Origin: Eremomyces bilateralis CBS 781.70
Lineage: Eukaryota > Ascomycota > Dothideomycetes > Eremomycetales > Eremomycetaceae
Assembly: GCF_010015585.1 (NCBI RefSeq)
Contig: NW_022985070.1
Coordinates: 372,001 to 436,000, forward strand
Direction: 5' to 3'
Length of the DNA stretch: 64,000 nucleotides
Below are positions 21,999-33,247 of this stretch, piece by piece. The position numbers were made by a program, and so were the translations under genes. Every line of letters starts with the position of its first letter. Within the stretch, counting starts at the first letter, position 1. A model generated the notes under the pieces. That model saw only the letters and a list, made by a program, of their open reading frames with translations, did no database searches and was not told the DNA's origin.

Positions 21999-23691
21999 TG
22001 TTGCGACAATTAATGTGGTATATTGGTCAATTGTTCAACGACTAAGAGCTTCCAGATATTAAATAGGAAGAGCGACACGGATCAGTACTTCTCTGCCTCA
22101 AAATGGGACCTGCAAGATTTTCAGATGTTGTCACTTTGCTTTGCGCGCTCCCGAAACATCGAACCACTCACGATGATTTTGATTCGGCAGGTTCCTAGTT
22201 CTTTCAGTCGACTGACGACGAAGATATCGGGACAATGCAGGAAATGACCACACGCAGAGCACTTCTCAAAGAAATGTAACTTTTCGCAAGTAAAGCGAAG
22301 ATACAGTTCTACATGTTAAACGAACGGGCGAGCTTGCAGAGAGACTGTTTCGACGATGGGCACTCATGTGCAATTACACTTCCTACCGGAACCCACCGTA
22401 CGATGGTCATAACGTCCAATCTTCTACGCAGCCATCTTGGATGAGCGAGAGAAAGAACGCTCATAGACGGATGAAGTGGAGATGACTCTAGGCATTTGTA
22501 TGAGACTGACACGCTCGCTAGGAAATGGAACTCTGGCAGCTTAACATATCGAGCAGCGCTTGATACCATTACATAACAGACTTTTCGAAAGAATTATGAA
22601 TCCATCACACTCAACGAGATTGATGTTGCTTGTGCCCTAGAAACTTACCCGGTGCAGATGAACCGGTCATCTCACCCATTCAGTTATTAATGTCCCAAGA
22701 AAACCAGTCCAGGAACAGTAAATGAAGCCCAAATTAACATCAGCCCTGACGGAAGGTCCCAGTACGCGACACCCAGGTCCGATTTAGAAAAGCCCCTAGC
22801 CACGAAACCATCGTGGCCATCGTGGGATGCAGCAACCGGTCTAGCTATCCCCAAAGCCGAGGCAACTTGACGGCTCAGGAACTTTAGGCTTCGGTCGTCC
22901 ACAACCGCCGGCCCCACTAGCGCGAAATCTCGTATGCGATTCTAGACCGATAATATGTTTAACACTTGCAGAAGAGACAAGGCTAGAAGAAAAGGCGGGA
23001 TAAAAGGAAGCGAAGGGGGGAGGTCCAGCCTTGTGCGACGCTTCAGGAACTGACACTGGGACGTTTGCAGCAAACGAAGGTTGTCAGTTGGTTACCTGCA
23101 TGCAGTTCTGATACCTGCAGGATCTGATAGAGGTGGATGGCGATGTTTTTGTTGATTGGACAATAGAAATCAAGAAGATGATGAATGGAAATCCATCACA
23201 GGCACATGGACGTATGTCGGCCTGGAGTATGCACCCCAGATTCGCCATCCATGTCAGTCGCCCGGATATGAGAGATGCCACAGGACTGCAAATGAGGGCT
23301 TGGTCGAAAGGGAAACCCGCGGGCATAGCCAGCGTTTCGGAACTGCAAGTCTGCACCCCAAGACGTACCGCCACCAGCGTCTTTATGTCCATGCGTATCG
23401 ATGTTTGATTTCCGTCGAAGCTTGACGAAGGTTTCCTTTCTTGGTGATATGTGACCCAGAAAGAGTTTTCTATGCAATCTGGTATGTGACTGATCTTCAA
23501 GTCGAAGCCGTGACACTGAGATGTTCCACCGTCAGAGCGTGTACACTAATTCCTCTGTTTCGGATCATCAGTCGTAGTCAGTCCTGCTACCATAGTGCTT
23601 TGTCACCGAAAAATACGTTTTAGGTAAAACAGTGAGAGGTCTTGTCAGAAAAGGCCATGCATATTGCGTATAAGTTGTTAAAAAACAATCG

Positions 23692-24067
23692 TTATAGTAG
23701 CAGACTGGCTGCAACCAGGAGGGTGGTCCCGATGAAGCTGTAGCCCATTCGACGACCACGCTGTTGACCAAGCAGATAGTCAACTCATAACAAAGCACAA
23801 GACCCGCTCCAATAGGCGTACTACATACCATTTTCCCCTTGCCGTTTGCGTAGAATGCGGCAATCCGTCGCTACGTACCCGAAGATCGTTCTCTTCTACC
23901 GACGTCGGTGTGCAAAATCCATGCCCCTCACCTGCCCCTCCATGCCCCTGTCACTAATGATCGCCAATCCAATTCAACCACACTCTTCAAAACCCCATAG
24001 ATGATGATGAGGAATCCGATACCGATGACGGGTGGCAGGAGAACCGACGATAGTGGCGTGGCGAAGA
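23692..24067 (-). CDS. Possible small spliced membrane-protein gene (exon candidates only)
   Basis: After a good intron end (CAGCTAAG, then TATAG) a frame starts at 24067 and encodes a strong transmembrane segment (LLPPVIGIGFLIIIYGVLK) followed by a polar end (DWRSLVTGAWRGR). It meets a GTGAGG donor at 23931 and an in-frame stop at 23928. Downstream, after the acceptor CAACAG, 23760-23692 encodes GRRMGYSFIGTTLLVAASLLL and a stop. Each piece looks like protein, but the simple junction between them is out of phase, and I cannot find the first exon. This could be a real micro-protein gene with another exon, two unrelated chance frames, or a decayed gene. Function unknown. Confidence 0.25.
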
Positions 24068-24493
24068 CTATAGCGTGGACTTAGCTGAAGAGGTGAGAAT
24101 AAAGGATGTGAGATGTGAGATGACGACAGCGGAGGCAACCGGACAGTGAGTCTGTGATCCAATGGATGGAGTCGTCCCCGATCTTCGTCCGCGTTGAACT
24201 CGCCCGTTTTCTGGTGCACTGGTTCCGGCATCGCTGAAACTAACAAATGCATTCGTTGGGCTGTGCATAACATTCTGGAAACTGGCCAAGCGGCCTCTTC
24301 GGAGATAAGAAGATTCCCTCTACTACGTATGCTGTTATATGCACGAGTCAGACTGTAGCCAGAAGCGGATTCTTGCATGTCACTACCCTTTAGGCTTAAG
24401 ACGAGGTACTCGTTCAACCAGGTAGTCCCCAGTATACAGAGGGGGCCATCCTGATAATATCTGCGCCGAATGTCTCCATGATGAAGAACGAAA

Positions 24494-24516
24494 GTACCGG
24501 TACAGGTACTAGTACC
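24494..24516. promoter_or_regulatory. Adjacent perfect palindromes built on GTAC
   Basis: GTACCGGTAC (24494-24503) and GGTACTAGTACC (24505-24516) are perfect palindromes separated by one base. Such paired dyads are typical of sites for dimeric DNA-binding proteins. The only candidate target nearby is the doubtful small gene at 24067-23692. The site is seen in sequence; a regulatory role is inference. Confidence 0.3.
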
Positions 24517-27500
24517 TAATATTACATCCAACGTAACCCCGGACTTACGTCAGACCCTGAACATTGTACCCTTTTTCCCCTTCCCAGGATTTTGGCGTCG
24601 ATCAATAGACGTCCAAGACGCTCTACAATACAACGAGGTAAGTACAACAGGGCGATGCCGAATTAAACTCACGGTGGCATTTCTGGGGGGACCTAGACGT
24701 GTGAATGATGACTGCTGACTCATGCATGATCGACTGCATGGCAATTCGAGGATAGCCTCCAGGCCCCATTTGATGTTGAAAATTGCAGCAAGTCATCAGA
24801 TGGAGGGGCAGAAATAAATGCCTCTGCCCCACGGCGCTGACGTCGACATGTACATATCGCGGAACGGTAATAATCGTCAGGAAAAGCAAATTTTCCTGCA
24901 AGAAATCAGTTCGGATGGCGCACTTCAGTTCGCATGGGCAATAATGCTTGGCTTTTCGACAATAGTCTTCCATTAGGTCGACTAACACGGTACGGCAGCG
25001 TATTCCGTACAATGATTCGTTCGTCTAGTGCAGATGCTAATTGCTATTAGCTATCTGATGACGCTACCTCGCCTGTCGTCGGCTATTATTTAATGAGTGT
25101 CCGTCCGCCTCCGTGGCTACCTGCTCCGTACCCGTTTGCGTGTTTCTCCAGGAAATCCTGGGGTTGTGTGGGGCTTCCCATATAAATGTACCCGATGAAT
25201 ACCCTCCGCTCAACTTACGATCAATCCCAATTTCCCAAGAGTAGATTAGAGGAGAAATCTATTGTAACAGTAAATAACCACGCGGTCATACTCCGGGAAG
25301 GTTTGGGCAACACCTATGCCTCAAAAAATTCCCCGGTTCACTCGCCACCATCATGACCACCCGCACGCAGCCGTTGGCTTTCAGTCACGGCAGATGCACA
25401 TTGGACATGGGACTGGGATTTTTGGTGCACCAGGGGTTCCGCTAGCAATGGTGGTCGCCTGGTCGACCTAACTGGTCGATGGTCATGGGGTCGGGTCTAT
25501 CCCCAGATTTTCATCAGAACGGTGGCGGACGGCGGCAGCAGGGAGGGGAGAGATTGACGAATTGAAGGAGGGTGCTGGAAGAGGTGGGTGTGTTGCCTGC
25601 AGGAGCGGCAGGCGTGGACTATTCCGGATATGCGTCCTCTCAAGTCGAGTGGCACACCTTAGGGCTCTGCTGAGAGGGAGGAGGCCGATAGGACTTGGAT
25701 TCTTGGAGTTGCGGGTGTTCTTCGTTGGATTAGGGTGGTTGATGTTAGACGCATCCGTAGCAGACTGCCAGTATCAGGTCGTCTTATCTCTCGGATGCAG
25801 GCGTGGGGAGCTGGCAAGATGTTGAGATATTGGTTGGTTGCGGTATTAGTTCTCTGTTATACCACAGGTACTTGTACAGATTTGCGGTTGGGGTGTCATG
25901 TACAGATTGAACCGTTGAAGTTGGTAGGTAGTTTTATTTCCAAACTTGACGCCGGAGAATTAGGGTAATAGCCATACAGGAGAGCTCGATAAGGTTCTAT
26001 TGTCCGACCGGTGAACAATGCTAAATCGCTGCTGCAACGTAAGTATATCGAATATTAAGGGTTTGGCTGAACGTGAAGCTGTCTAGCTTCTCTGTTGGCC
26101 TGGTCCTCCTCGACAATTCCTTCTTCCTCAGGTGAGCAGTGAACGACTCATTGCTTTCGATTCTGACATGGATTTTCGGACACGACTGACGGCTTCCATG
26201 AGATGCAGGACGCTAGGGCATATGGAGAGACTTTTCATGCAAGTTGCGATCAGGGTATTTACAAATACGAGTTGGCAATCGCAACATTTGTTAGTTTGGA
26301 GTTTCGGACGAGTCAACGCAATACCTGTCTATCTGATCTTCGGTCATACCGTGCAAGTATCCATCATCCATTCAATGGAGCATCAGGATAGTTAGCCCGC
26401 AGTCTTCGGGCCGCTGGAAGAGCGCAGAACTGCAGGATCCTTTAATTCGATTGTCTGTGGGATTTGAAACTCAATTTCAACCGTCGGAATTCCGATTGGA
26501 GATACCGTAACTGGTGCATGTATATCACTACATGGAATGCTAGGTAAAAACGCAAGTATCAGGGTAGATGGGTTTCGCAGCATCAGCTGTGTGATATGGT
26601 CGTTCATGCGATGAACGCTCAAGATCATGCATCGTCAGGCCTATCGACTCGTCCGAAAGCAATAGAGTTCACCCTGCGATGGTGGCCCGTCCACACCTAT
26701 TTCGAGGAATGTGATTCCAGACGATGGGACATTCCACTTCAACCACAATCAGATTCTGTTGTTTCGTTTAGGTCGATATGAGAGAGGAGGACGGTTGATA
26801 TTGGTGATATTAACCGTCACGTGGCGGCAGGCATTCTGACTGTTGTGCAGTGACTGATCCTAGTCAACATTCAAGCGGCGAGCTGGCGATTCAGCGCCAT
26901 TATTACTCGAGTATTCCCGTACTCGACGTCTCAGATGATTTGGCGCCTACTCTTGTCTTCGGGTACGAAATGTACTATGTATGGCTAATTTCAATCTACG
27001 TCGAATTTGTTGTTCTCAACGGTGTACCTGCGGACCTTCGACTTGAACAGCGATGAAACAGTTTATGAAATAATGGATGCAGGACCAGCAGGAGAGTGCG
27101 AAGAGTTCGCTTTGTGCGACGGGTAGCCGCATCCTGGGTGCTCTAGATATTTATTTCAACCCGGTATGGCGGATACGATGCTTCGGAATCTCGCGCTTGT
27201 CGCCTACCTCAGCATGAATCCGTCTAATATCATTATTATTATTATGTTCCGGGCGTGCGAGTGTCTCTCATTATCTCATACATGAGATACATCGTAAATC
27301 GTAATACGAGACATCCACATTTCACAACGAACCAAAGGCTGGCCTAGGTCCTGCCAGGATGGACCCTGTCTCGTGGACTAGGGACTCATGGAGCGGTTAG
27401 TGAAGAACGGTCGGCGTCTGGGGTTGGGCCCAGCGAGAACATGGCGCAATCCAATGAGATGGATTGCCGGTCGAGCCGCCGCTACGGGCATAGCGCGACA

Positions 27501-28211
27501 TTTGCCCGCCAGGGTGACGCTGCGAGTCTGGCAGCGTGTGTCATGCAATCGGCTAGAAAAGGACCATTGTGGGAATGGTGCCGTTCGACTGTTCGAGGAT
27601 GGAGGCCGATCGGTCAAGGTTGGTTTATTATTACCGTTCATCGGACGATTGTGGCAGAAGAAGAGAGAGAGGGTGGCGTGGTGGCTGTTGGGAAACAGGT
27701 GATATCATATACGGAATACAGGATTTTCTATTTTCGAGTTCATTTCATTTCCTCTTGTTATCTGGGCGTTGAACTCTATTGTGGTCAGAATGAGATGATG
27801 GTGGGCAAATGGGCACAATAGGATCAGTCTGCCAGGTCAATCGTTCCCTGGGGAGCTGCAGCAGCCGACGCAAGAGTCGCAGGCTGAGCCCTGAACAGCA
27901 ACAACAGCAACGGATTCAAGAGATGGACAGTGCCAACCCAGCGGATTCATGTCCGCTCGCCAGCCAGCGATCGATCCAGCGGCAGTAGCCCAGCCTCCAG
28001 TCCAGTCAAACTTGGGCTCCAGCCTCCAGGGCCAGTCCAGCCCGTGCATACTCGTTGACCCGCTGGCGAGACGAGAATTACGTGCCAATTGTGTCCGGTG
28101 TCCCCCCTGTTCTCACGTCTCAGGCTCCAGAATCCAGACTTGGGCGGTGGGATACCCCGATGTCCGCTAATGTTCCCCAGCTTTTTTTCCCTTTCCATTC
28201 CGGCTTCCCGC

Positions 28212-28254
28212 CTGGGGTACTACCTGTAACCTGGGGCGCCTGGGGCACCTGGGG
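28212..28254 (+). promoter_or_regulatory. Cluster of four CTGGGG motifs upstream of the AmdX-like gene
   Basis: CTGGGG occurs at 28212-28217, 28231-28236, 28240-28245 and 28249-28254. The last three are exactly 9 bases apart. CTGGGG fits SYGGRG, the published consensus of the carbon-repressor CreA/Mig1 family. The cluster lies just before the region depleted of ATG that I read as the transcribed leader, so it would sit at or near the promoter. Confidence 0.45.
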
Positions 28255-28699
28255 AATTGGGGATTGAGGATTGGGGGGCAATTGGACGATTTTCTCCATA
28301 ATATCGAAGTTTCGCTCGCCCCAACTTGACGCTTGAACCTATCCCCAGAAGTCCTAAACCCTCCGTCATCCGCTCATCCCTCCAATCATCCGCCCATCGT
28401 TACAGGTCGTCTAAGAGCAATCATTTCCCTCTTGGGCTCTCCGTCCCTTGGAAAAGGTTTGCTTTCCAATATCCTTCGCTCAGTCTGCAACCGGTTTCTC
28501 TGGCGGGTTTATACATCGGTTGCCTACGGAATCCGTCCTCGACTAGGACGGCAACCCACTGTAGACACCGTCCTGCATTATTTGTCCCTACCCGCCACAA
28601 TCCAGCGAAGTTCTAGTGTTCTGCTAGACTACCGTCTAAAAAGCTGACGCTGACTCTTCCTCTGGGACTCGTTCAGGATTGGCCTGTTCGACCGTTTTT

Positions 28700-28765
28700 A
28701 TGCAAGATCCTCTCCAGTATTTTATCCTCCCTTTCGGCTCATTCGGACGGTACGTCCCTGCTTAG
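28700..28765 (+). promoter_or_regulatory. Upstream open reading frame 1 of the AmdX-like leader (21 codons)
   Basis: The first ATG in the leader opens a 21-residue peptide beginning MQDPLQYFILP and closes with TAG. It could reduce translation of the main frame. Confidence 0.4.
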
Positions 28766-29120
28766 ACGCACAGGTGACCTTTGCTGCGTTTCCCCGTATC
28801 CACGCCTATTCGCTGAGTTGCTGGGCTTGCCTCCCGCTGTCCACCATCGGACTCATTTCCGCCTGCGTCAAGACTCAAGAGTACTTGCTTCCGTACTTAC
28901 TCTTCGTATCGCCACGATCCTTCCTGCAAGAAGAAGATCCTCAATTCCTTCCCTTTGGTTCATTTCTAATTGCCTTCACTTCATCGTTTGACGCCATTTG
29001 CCCACTCCTTGACAATCACCACCACGATCGCCCGAAAACATTGCGATCTCGGAGCGTTCGTTTCTTCCTCACGAGGCACGATTTCGGTTTCACGACTTTC
29101 TCACCCTTGGCGGCTTACGT

Positions 29121-29165
29121 ATGACGGACGATTTGTCTTCGATTGTTTTCTGGAACGCCCGTTAA
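29121..29165 (+). promoter_or_regulatory. Upstream open reading frame 2 of the AmdX-like leader (14 codons)
   Basis: The second leader ATG opens the peptide MTDDLSSIVFWNAR and ends in TAA. It lies 378 bases before the main start. Confidence 0.4.
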
Positions 29166-29487
29166 GTTCTCGCCGTGGACCGAATCGACTATTCCAAGCT
29201 CGATTGGTGCTAGGAATCGCCGCGAAGCCATCGTGGTGCAAACGACCCCTCAAGTTGTAACTAAGGCGAGAACGAGATCCCAAGGTCACAAGCCTTGGTC
29301 CGAGTTGGCTGGACTGTACCAAAAAGAGCTGGAATCCTGAATCGTTCGCTCTAATAGGCTCTTAATTGTCTCCCAACCGGCCGTGTACCAATCCGCTGGG
29401 TTGTTTGTGAGACGGTCCCGCTCGAACTTCTTCTGCAATCCTCCTTCGAGATCCAAGCGTATTCAATCTGTTGGAGTTATCCATTGG

Positions 29488-29532
29488 ATGACCGCTCGCC
29501 AGGCTTATAGTGCCAGGCGTTGGCAAGATTAA
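29488..29532 (+). promoter_or_regulatory. Upstream open reading frame 3 of the AmdX-like leader (14 codons)
   Basis: The third leader ATG opens MTARQAYSARRWQD and ends in TAA only 11 bases before the main ATG. This spacing leaves little room for re-initiation, so this frame is the most likely of the three to repress translation. Confidence 0.45.
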
Positions 29533-29543
29533 GAGAACCGTCT

Positions 29544-32500
29544 ATGGCAGCCTCTACAGCAGCGAGTCGCACGGAGAGTGGGAGTGCCGACAATAATGCA
29601 GGCAGTAAGTCAGGACTCATACACTATCTAGTTGGGCGTCTTTATCCGTAGTTACCACCAGAGATATTCGATCCACTGACAAGGAGCTGCAGTATCGCCG
29701 AAGGAAGAGACAACTCTTAGCAATGCACCCAACTTTCCTCCGCCAAAGACCGACAAACCTCGACCGCACGTATGTACCACTTGCGGACGATCGTTTGCAC
29801 GGCTGGAACATCTGAAACGACACGAGCGATCACATACCAAAGAGAAGCCGTTCGAATGTCCGCAGTGTTCCCGGTGTTTCGCCCGTCGAGATCTCCTCTT
29901 GCGGCACCAACAGAAGCTCCACCAGCAGGGTGCTGCCTCCTCTCGACCGAGAAATGGACGTCGAGAAAGCACGAGTGGGATGCCTCCGACGGGTCTGCAA
30001 CGGGGCCGGAAAGGTTCGACTGCGAGTACTGCGGGAGGTCCGAACGGAACTGGATCCGGACCTATGCGTCCACGAGCAAACACCATCAGCCATATTGATG
30101 CAAGTGCATTGAACAGCCTATTAGCGAATTCTGGCGTCCCTGGACGGCCTGGTGCATATCCGAACGGGATGGCCCAGAACCCCATGATGTTTAACCTGGC
30201 GAATATGAATGGGTTCGGCGTGCGGGGTATGCCCAACGGATTTGGCCAGCACTCGGATCAAAACGCCCTCCCCAAGCTCGACACGCAGCTAAATATGAAT
30301 ATTGGCGGCGGGCTGCGCACTGCGCCTATCCAGAACATGGGGGACGGGTTTCACATGGATAAGATGTTTGGGTCGGCGTCGACAATTAACCCTGCGCAAC
30401 TTCATTTCAGCGGTGGGCTCGGCTCCTCCACCGGAACCTTCCCCACGTTTCCGCTAAATGGAACCGCCGGCTTCGAAGAAGAAGATAACTTCGACTGGTC
30501 CGCCGCCGGTTTGGAAAATGGTGCGATGAACGGTGACGGTGGTCTGGACGGTTCTTCTCCTTCGGCTTTGAGCACCGCCAGCCAAAGCGGGTTCAGCGAG
30601 GTAATGCTCGACGGTTCCAACAGCAACCTTCAGAACACCTGGCCGCACGTAACCATGGGCGCTCCCGATGTGGCACAGGGAGCATTTTCTTTGGATACGA
30701 TCGGACAGGCGATTTTCCCGGAATTGATACCACCGAACGCGACGCTTTCCTCCAAAGACTTTGACCAGAACGCCGAGAACTTCAATCTCTTTCCCCGACC
30801 AACGAACGGCAATGCCATGAGCCCGAACTCGAGCGGCACTGCGGTGCCAGGCCATTTCTTCCAGCCGCATATGACGTTTAACCATGACACCAACAGTATG
30901 TCGTCCCCTTCGGTCAACGGCAGTGGGCGACCCAGCTCTATCTCCTCCGTCTCCACCGACTCGATCACCGATGCGACGCGACAAGCGCTGTTGATCAGCT
31001 TGTCACAAACTCCTGGGTTTGGGCATACGAATCGCAAGTTCTCGCAGACTCCAGTGGGATCTCCGATCTCATCAGGTTACACACCTCGAAGCGAAGCGCC
31101 ATCGGTCGAGCTCCCGAGCACGGCAGACCTCCAGCGCTACGTCGCCTCGTATATCTATTACTTTCATCCTCACATGCCATTTTTGCATATTCCAACCTTG
31201 ACTTTTAATTCTCCAGCGTTTACCACCCATCTCGGCCAGGGCGTTTCCATGGTTGGTGGTGGCGGCTGCTTAATCCTCGCCATGGCCGCAATCGGAGCCC
31301 TTTACGAATTCGAGCACGACGTGGGCGAAAGGCTGTTTGAATACTCGAAGAAGATGATCAGCATATACCTCGAAGAACGACGACGATCCGGAATGACGTC
31401 GGGGAGCAATGCCGGTGCGGGCATGATGGGCGCCAACGCATCGAATCAAAAAACCCCGCTCTGGCTTGTTCAGGCCATGTTGTTGAATTTGATCTACGGC
31501 CATAATTGCGGAAACAAGATATCCACCGATATTGCGACCACACATTGCGCTGCTCTAGTGAGCCTGGCCAAAGCGGCCGAGCTCGACAAACCGGACTCCG
31601 ACGTGGAGATCGATGCACGACTATACAACGCACGAACCGGATCGATGGACCGAGACATGGATCTGGGCGAGGACGGCCTTTCGCCCACATCGTACGGTCC
31701 CAGGATGTCCGTGGAAAATACCGAGGAGATGAACGCCCTGCAGGCGCAATGGTACCGCTGGAAAATTAACGAGGAGCGGAAGAGAACGCTGTTCTGCATC
31801 TTCGTCCTGTCCAGTATCTTGGTGACCGCATACAACCACCTGCCCCGGATCCTTAACTCCGAAATCCACCTCCGATTACCATGCGAAGAAACACTTTGGG
31901 GCGCCGAGAGCGCACAGGCGTGGCTGGCGAGCGGTGGTCCTACTGCCGAACAGAATATCCCGAGTTTCGCCGACTCTCTTTCTTTTCTACTCACTGCTTC
32001 TCAGCGGGATAGTCACCACCACAACCTACACAATCCCTTCCACAGTGCCTTTGGCTCTTCAATGCCGCTCGACAACCTCCCTGAGAGTGATTTGAAGCCC
32101 AGCTCGTTCGGCTGCTATGTGCTGATCAACGCACTGCATGTCTACATCTGGGAGACTCGTCAACGACACAATAGCCGCCAATGGAAAACGAGCGAGACCG
32201 AGCAAATGCTGGCCCAAATCGAACCAGCCCTGAGAGCCTGGCAAGCCGCATGGAGATCCAATACCCACCATAGCCTCGAACGACCGAACCCCTACGGCCC
32301 GATGCCCGCCAACAGCATCCCGCTGCTCGACCTCGCATACGTCCGCCTCTTCGTCAACCTCGGCCGCTCGAAAGAAGCGTTCTGGGCCCGCGACTTCGAC
32401 GCCATGTGCGAAGAGCTCGGCCGCGGCATTGAGATCATCCAACATGCCGACAACTCTCGCGACGGTTCTGAAGGGCCGTTAGACGGCGCCCAATCCGCCC

Positions 32501-33247
32501 GTGCTCGCTCTGCTTCTGCGGATGTCGACATGAACGATCTGGCCCCCGGAAGCGATCCGTCCATGCCCACTCACCACCAGTCCAAGCGCGAGCGCCATCT
32601 CCGCAAAGCAGCCTTCTACGCCGCCGACTCCCTGCAGATGGCTGACAAGCTCGGCGTGACGTTCGCGGAATTCACGTCACGTGAACTGCCGATCGCGAGC
32701 GCCATGTGCACGTTTGACTGCGCCCAAGTTCTCGCCGAATGGCTCGCCACGGTGCAAGAGCGGGTGGGCCGGTTCCTCGGCGTGCTTGGCCGCGATGATA
32801 TCGATTACTCTCAAGTACCGGCAATTTTATTGCTCGAGGACGAGGATTGTAAGCTGCTGGAAAAGGTCGCGGAAATCCTGCATCATGCGGACTATAAAAT
32901 CGCGGTGGACATTGGCGCCGCGGCGCCAGGAAACCCCAATATCAACATGGCGGCATTTTCTGGGCCGTTCAAAGATTTCGACATGCGCAAGATGGGTTAC
33001 GCGAGCAAGCTACTGTTGACAACGGCCTACATGATGGAGAAGGCCGCGGTTTGGCCGAGTATGTGCCCCTGTCCGGTTTAAACCCCCAACCCCCCCAAGC
33101 AGCGCTAACTGGGCCATAGTCACGAAAGTCATGTCTCACGCTCTACAGCTGCACGCACGGTACCTTGACAATCGGGCACAGACATCATTGGCGCACCCCG
33201 TTGGAACCCCAGGAATGACTGATCAATCGGCACAATTGCTCTCCTGA
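29544..33247 (+). CDS. amdX: AmdX-like transcription factor: two C2H2 zinc fingers plus fungal-specific regulatory domain
   Basis: Three exons (29544-29604, 29693-33058, 33120-33247; introns of 88 and 61 bases) close in phase to 1184 residues. The two fingers are C48, C51, H64, H68 and C76, C79, H92, H97 in the order [19 protein letters not shown] and [19 protein letters not shown], the Adr1/AmdX type. They are followed by a long Gly/Asn/Ser-rich linker and, from about residue 495 ([20 protein letters not shown]), the all-helical fungal-specific regulatory domain seen in many Zn2Cys6 factors. In Aspergillus nidulans AmdX activates the acetamidase gene, and it is of about this length as I recall. 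Targets here are unknown. A long leader with upstream frames and a CTGGGG cluster suggests translational control and carbon repression, which is inference. Confidence 0.85.

Larger units (their letters stand above)
21999..28174. other. Gene desert of about 6 kb upstream of the AmdX-like gene
   Basis: Between the divergent genes starting at 21998 and 29544 there is no convincing long coding region. Many short frames occur on both strands without conserved motifs. Exceptions worth noting are a hydrophobic frame pair at 24067-23692, a double palindrome at 24494-24516 (both listed), a short TTA run near 27230-27245, and a GC-rich patch with repeated CAGCCTCCAG-type words at about 27960-28050. No transposon ends or tRNA are seen. 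Long non-coding flanks are common for fungal transcription-factor genes, so distal regulatory DNA or a non-coding RNA are the simplest readings. Confidence 0.45.
28255..29543 (+). promoter_or_regulatory. Probable long 5' leader of the AmdX-like gene
   Basis: About 1.29 kb of pyrimidine-rich DNA directly upstream of the start codon contains only three ATG triplets on the plus strand, against about 20 expected by chance. Each opens a short frame that closes before the main ATG. ATGs become common again just left of 28175. Depletion of this kind is expected where a sequence is transcribed and scanned by ribosomes, so I read this as the mRNA leader, perhaps containing introns. The transcription start itself is not seen. 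Confidence 0.55.

Noticed and set aside
23974-24531. A 185-codon minus-strand frame in the gene desert
   Set aside because: Composition is random-like, and it overlaps the better, hydrophobic frame of the possible micro-protein in another phase.
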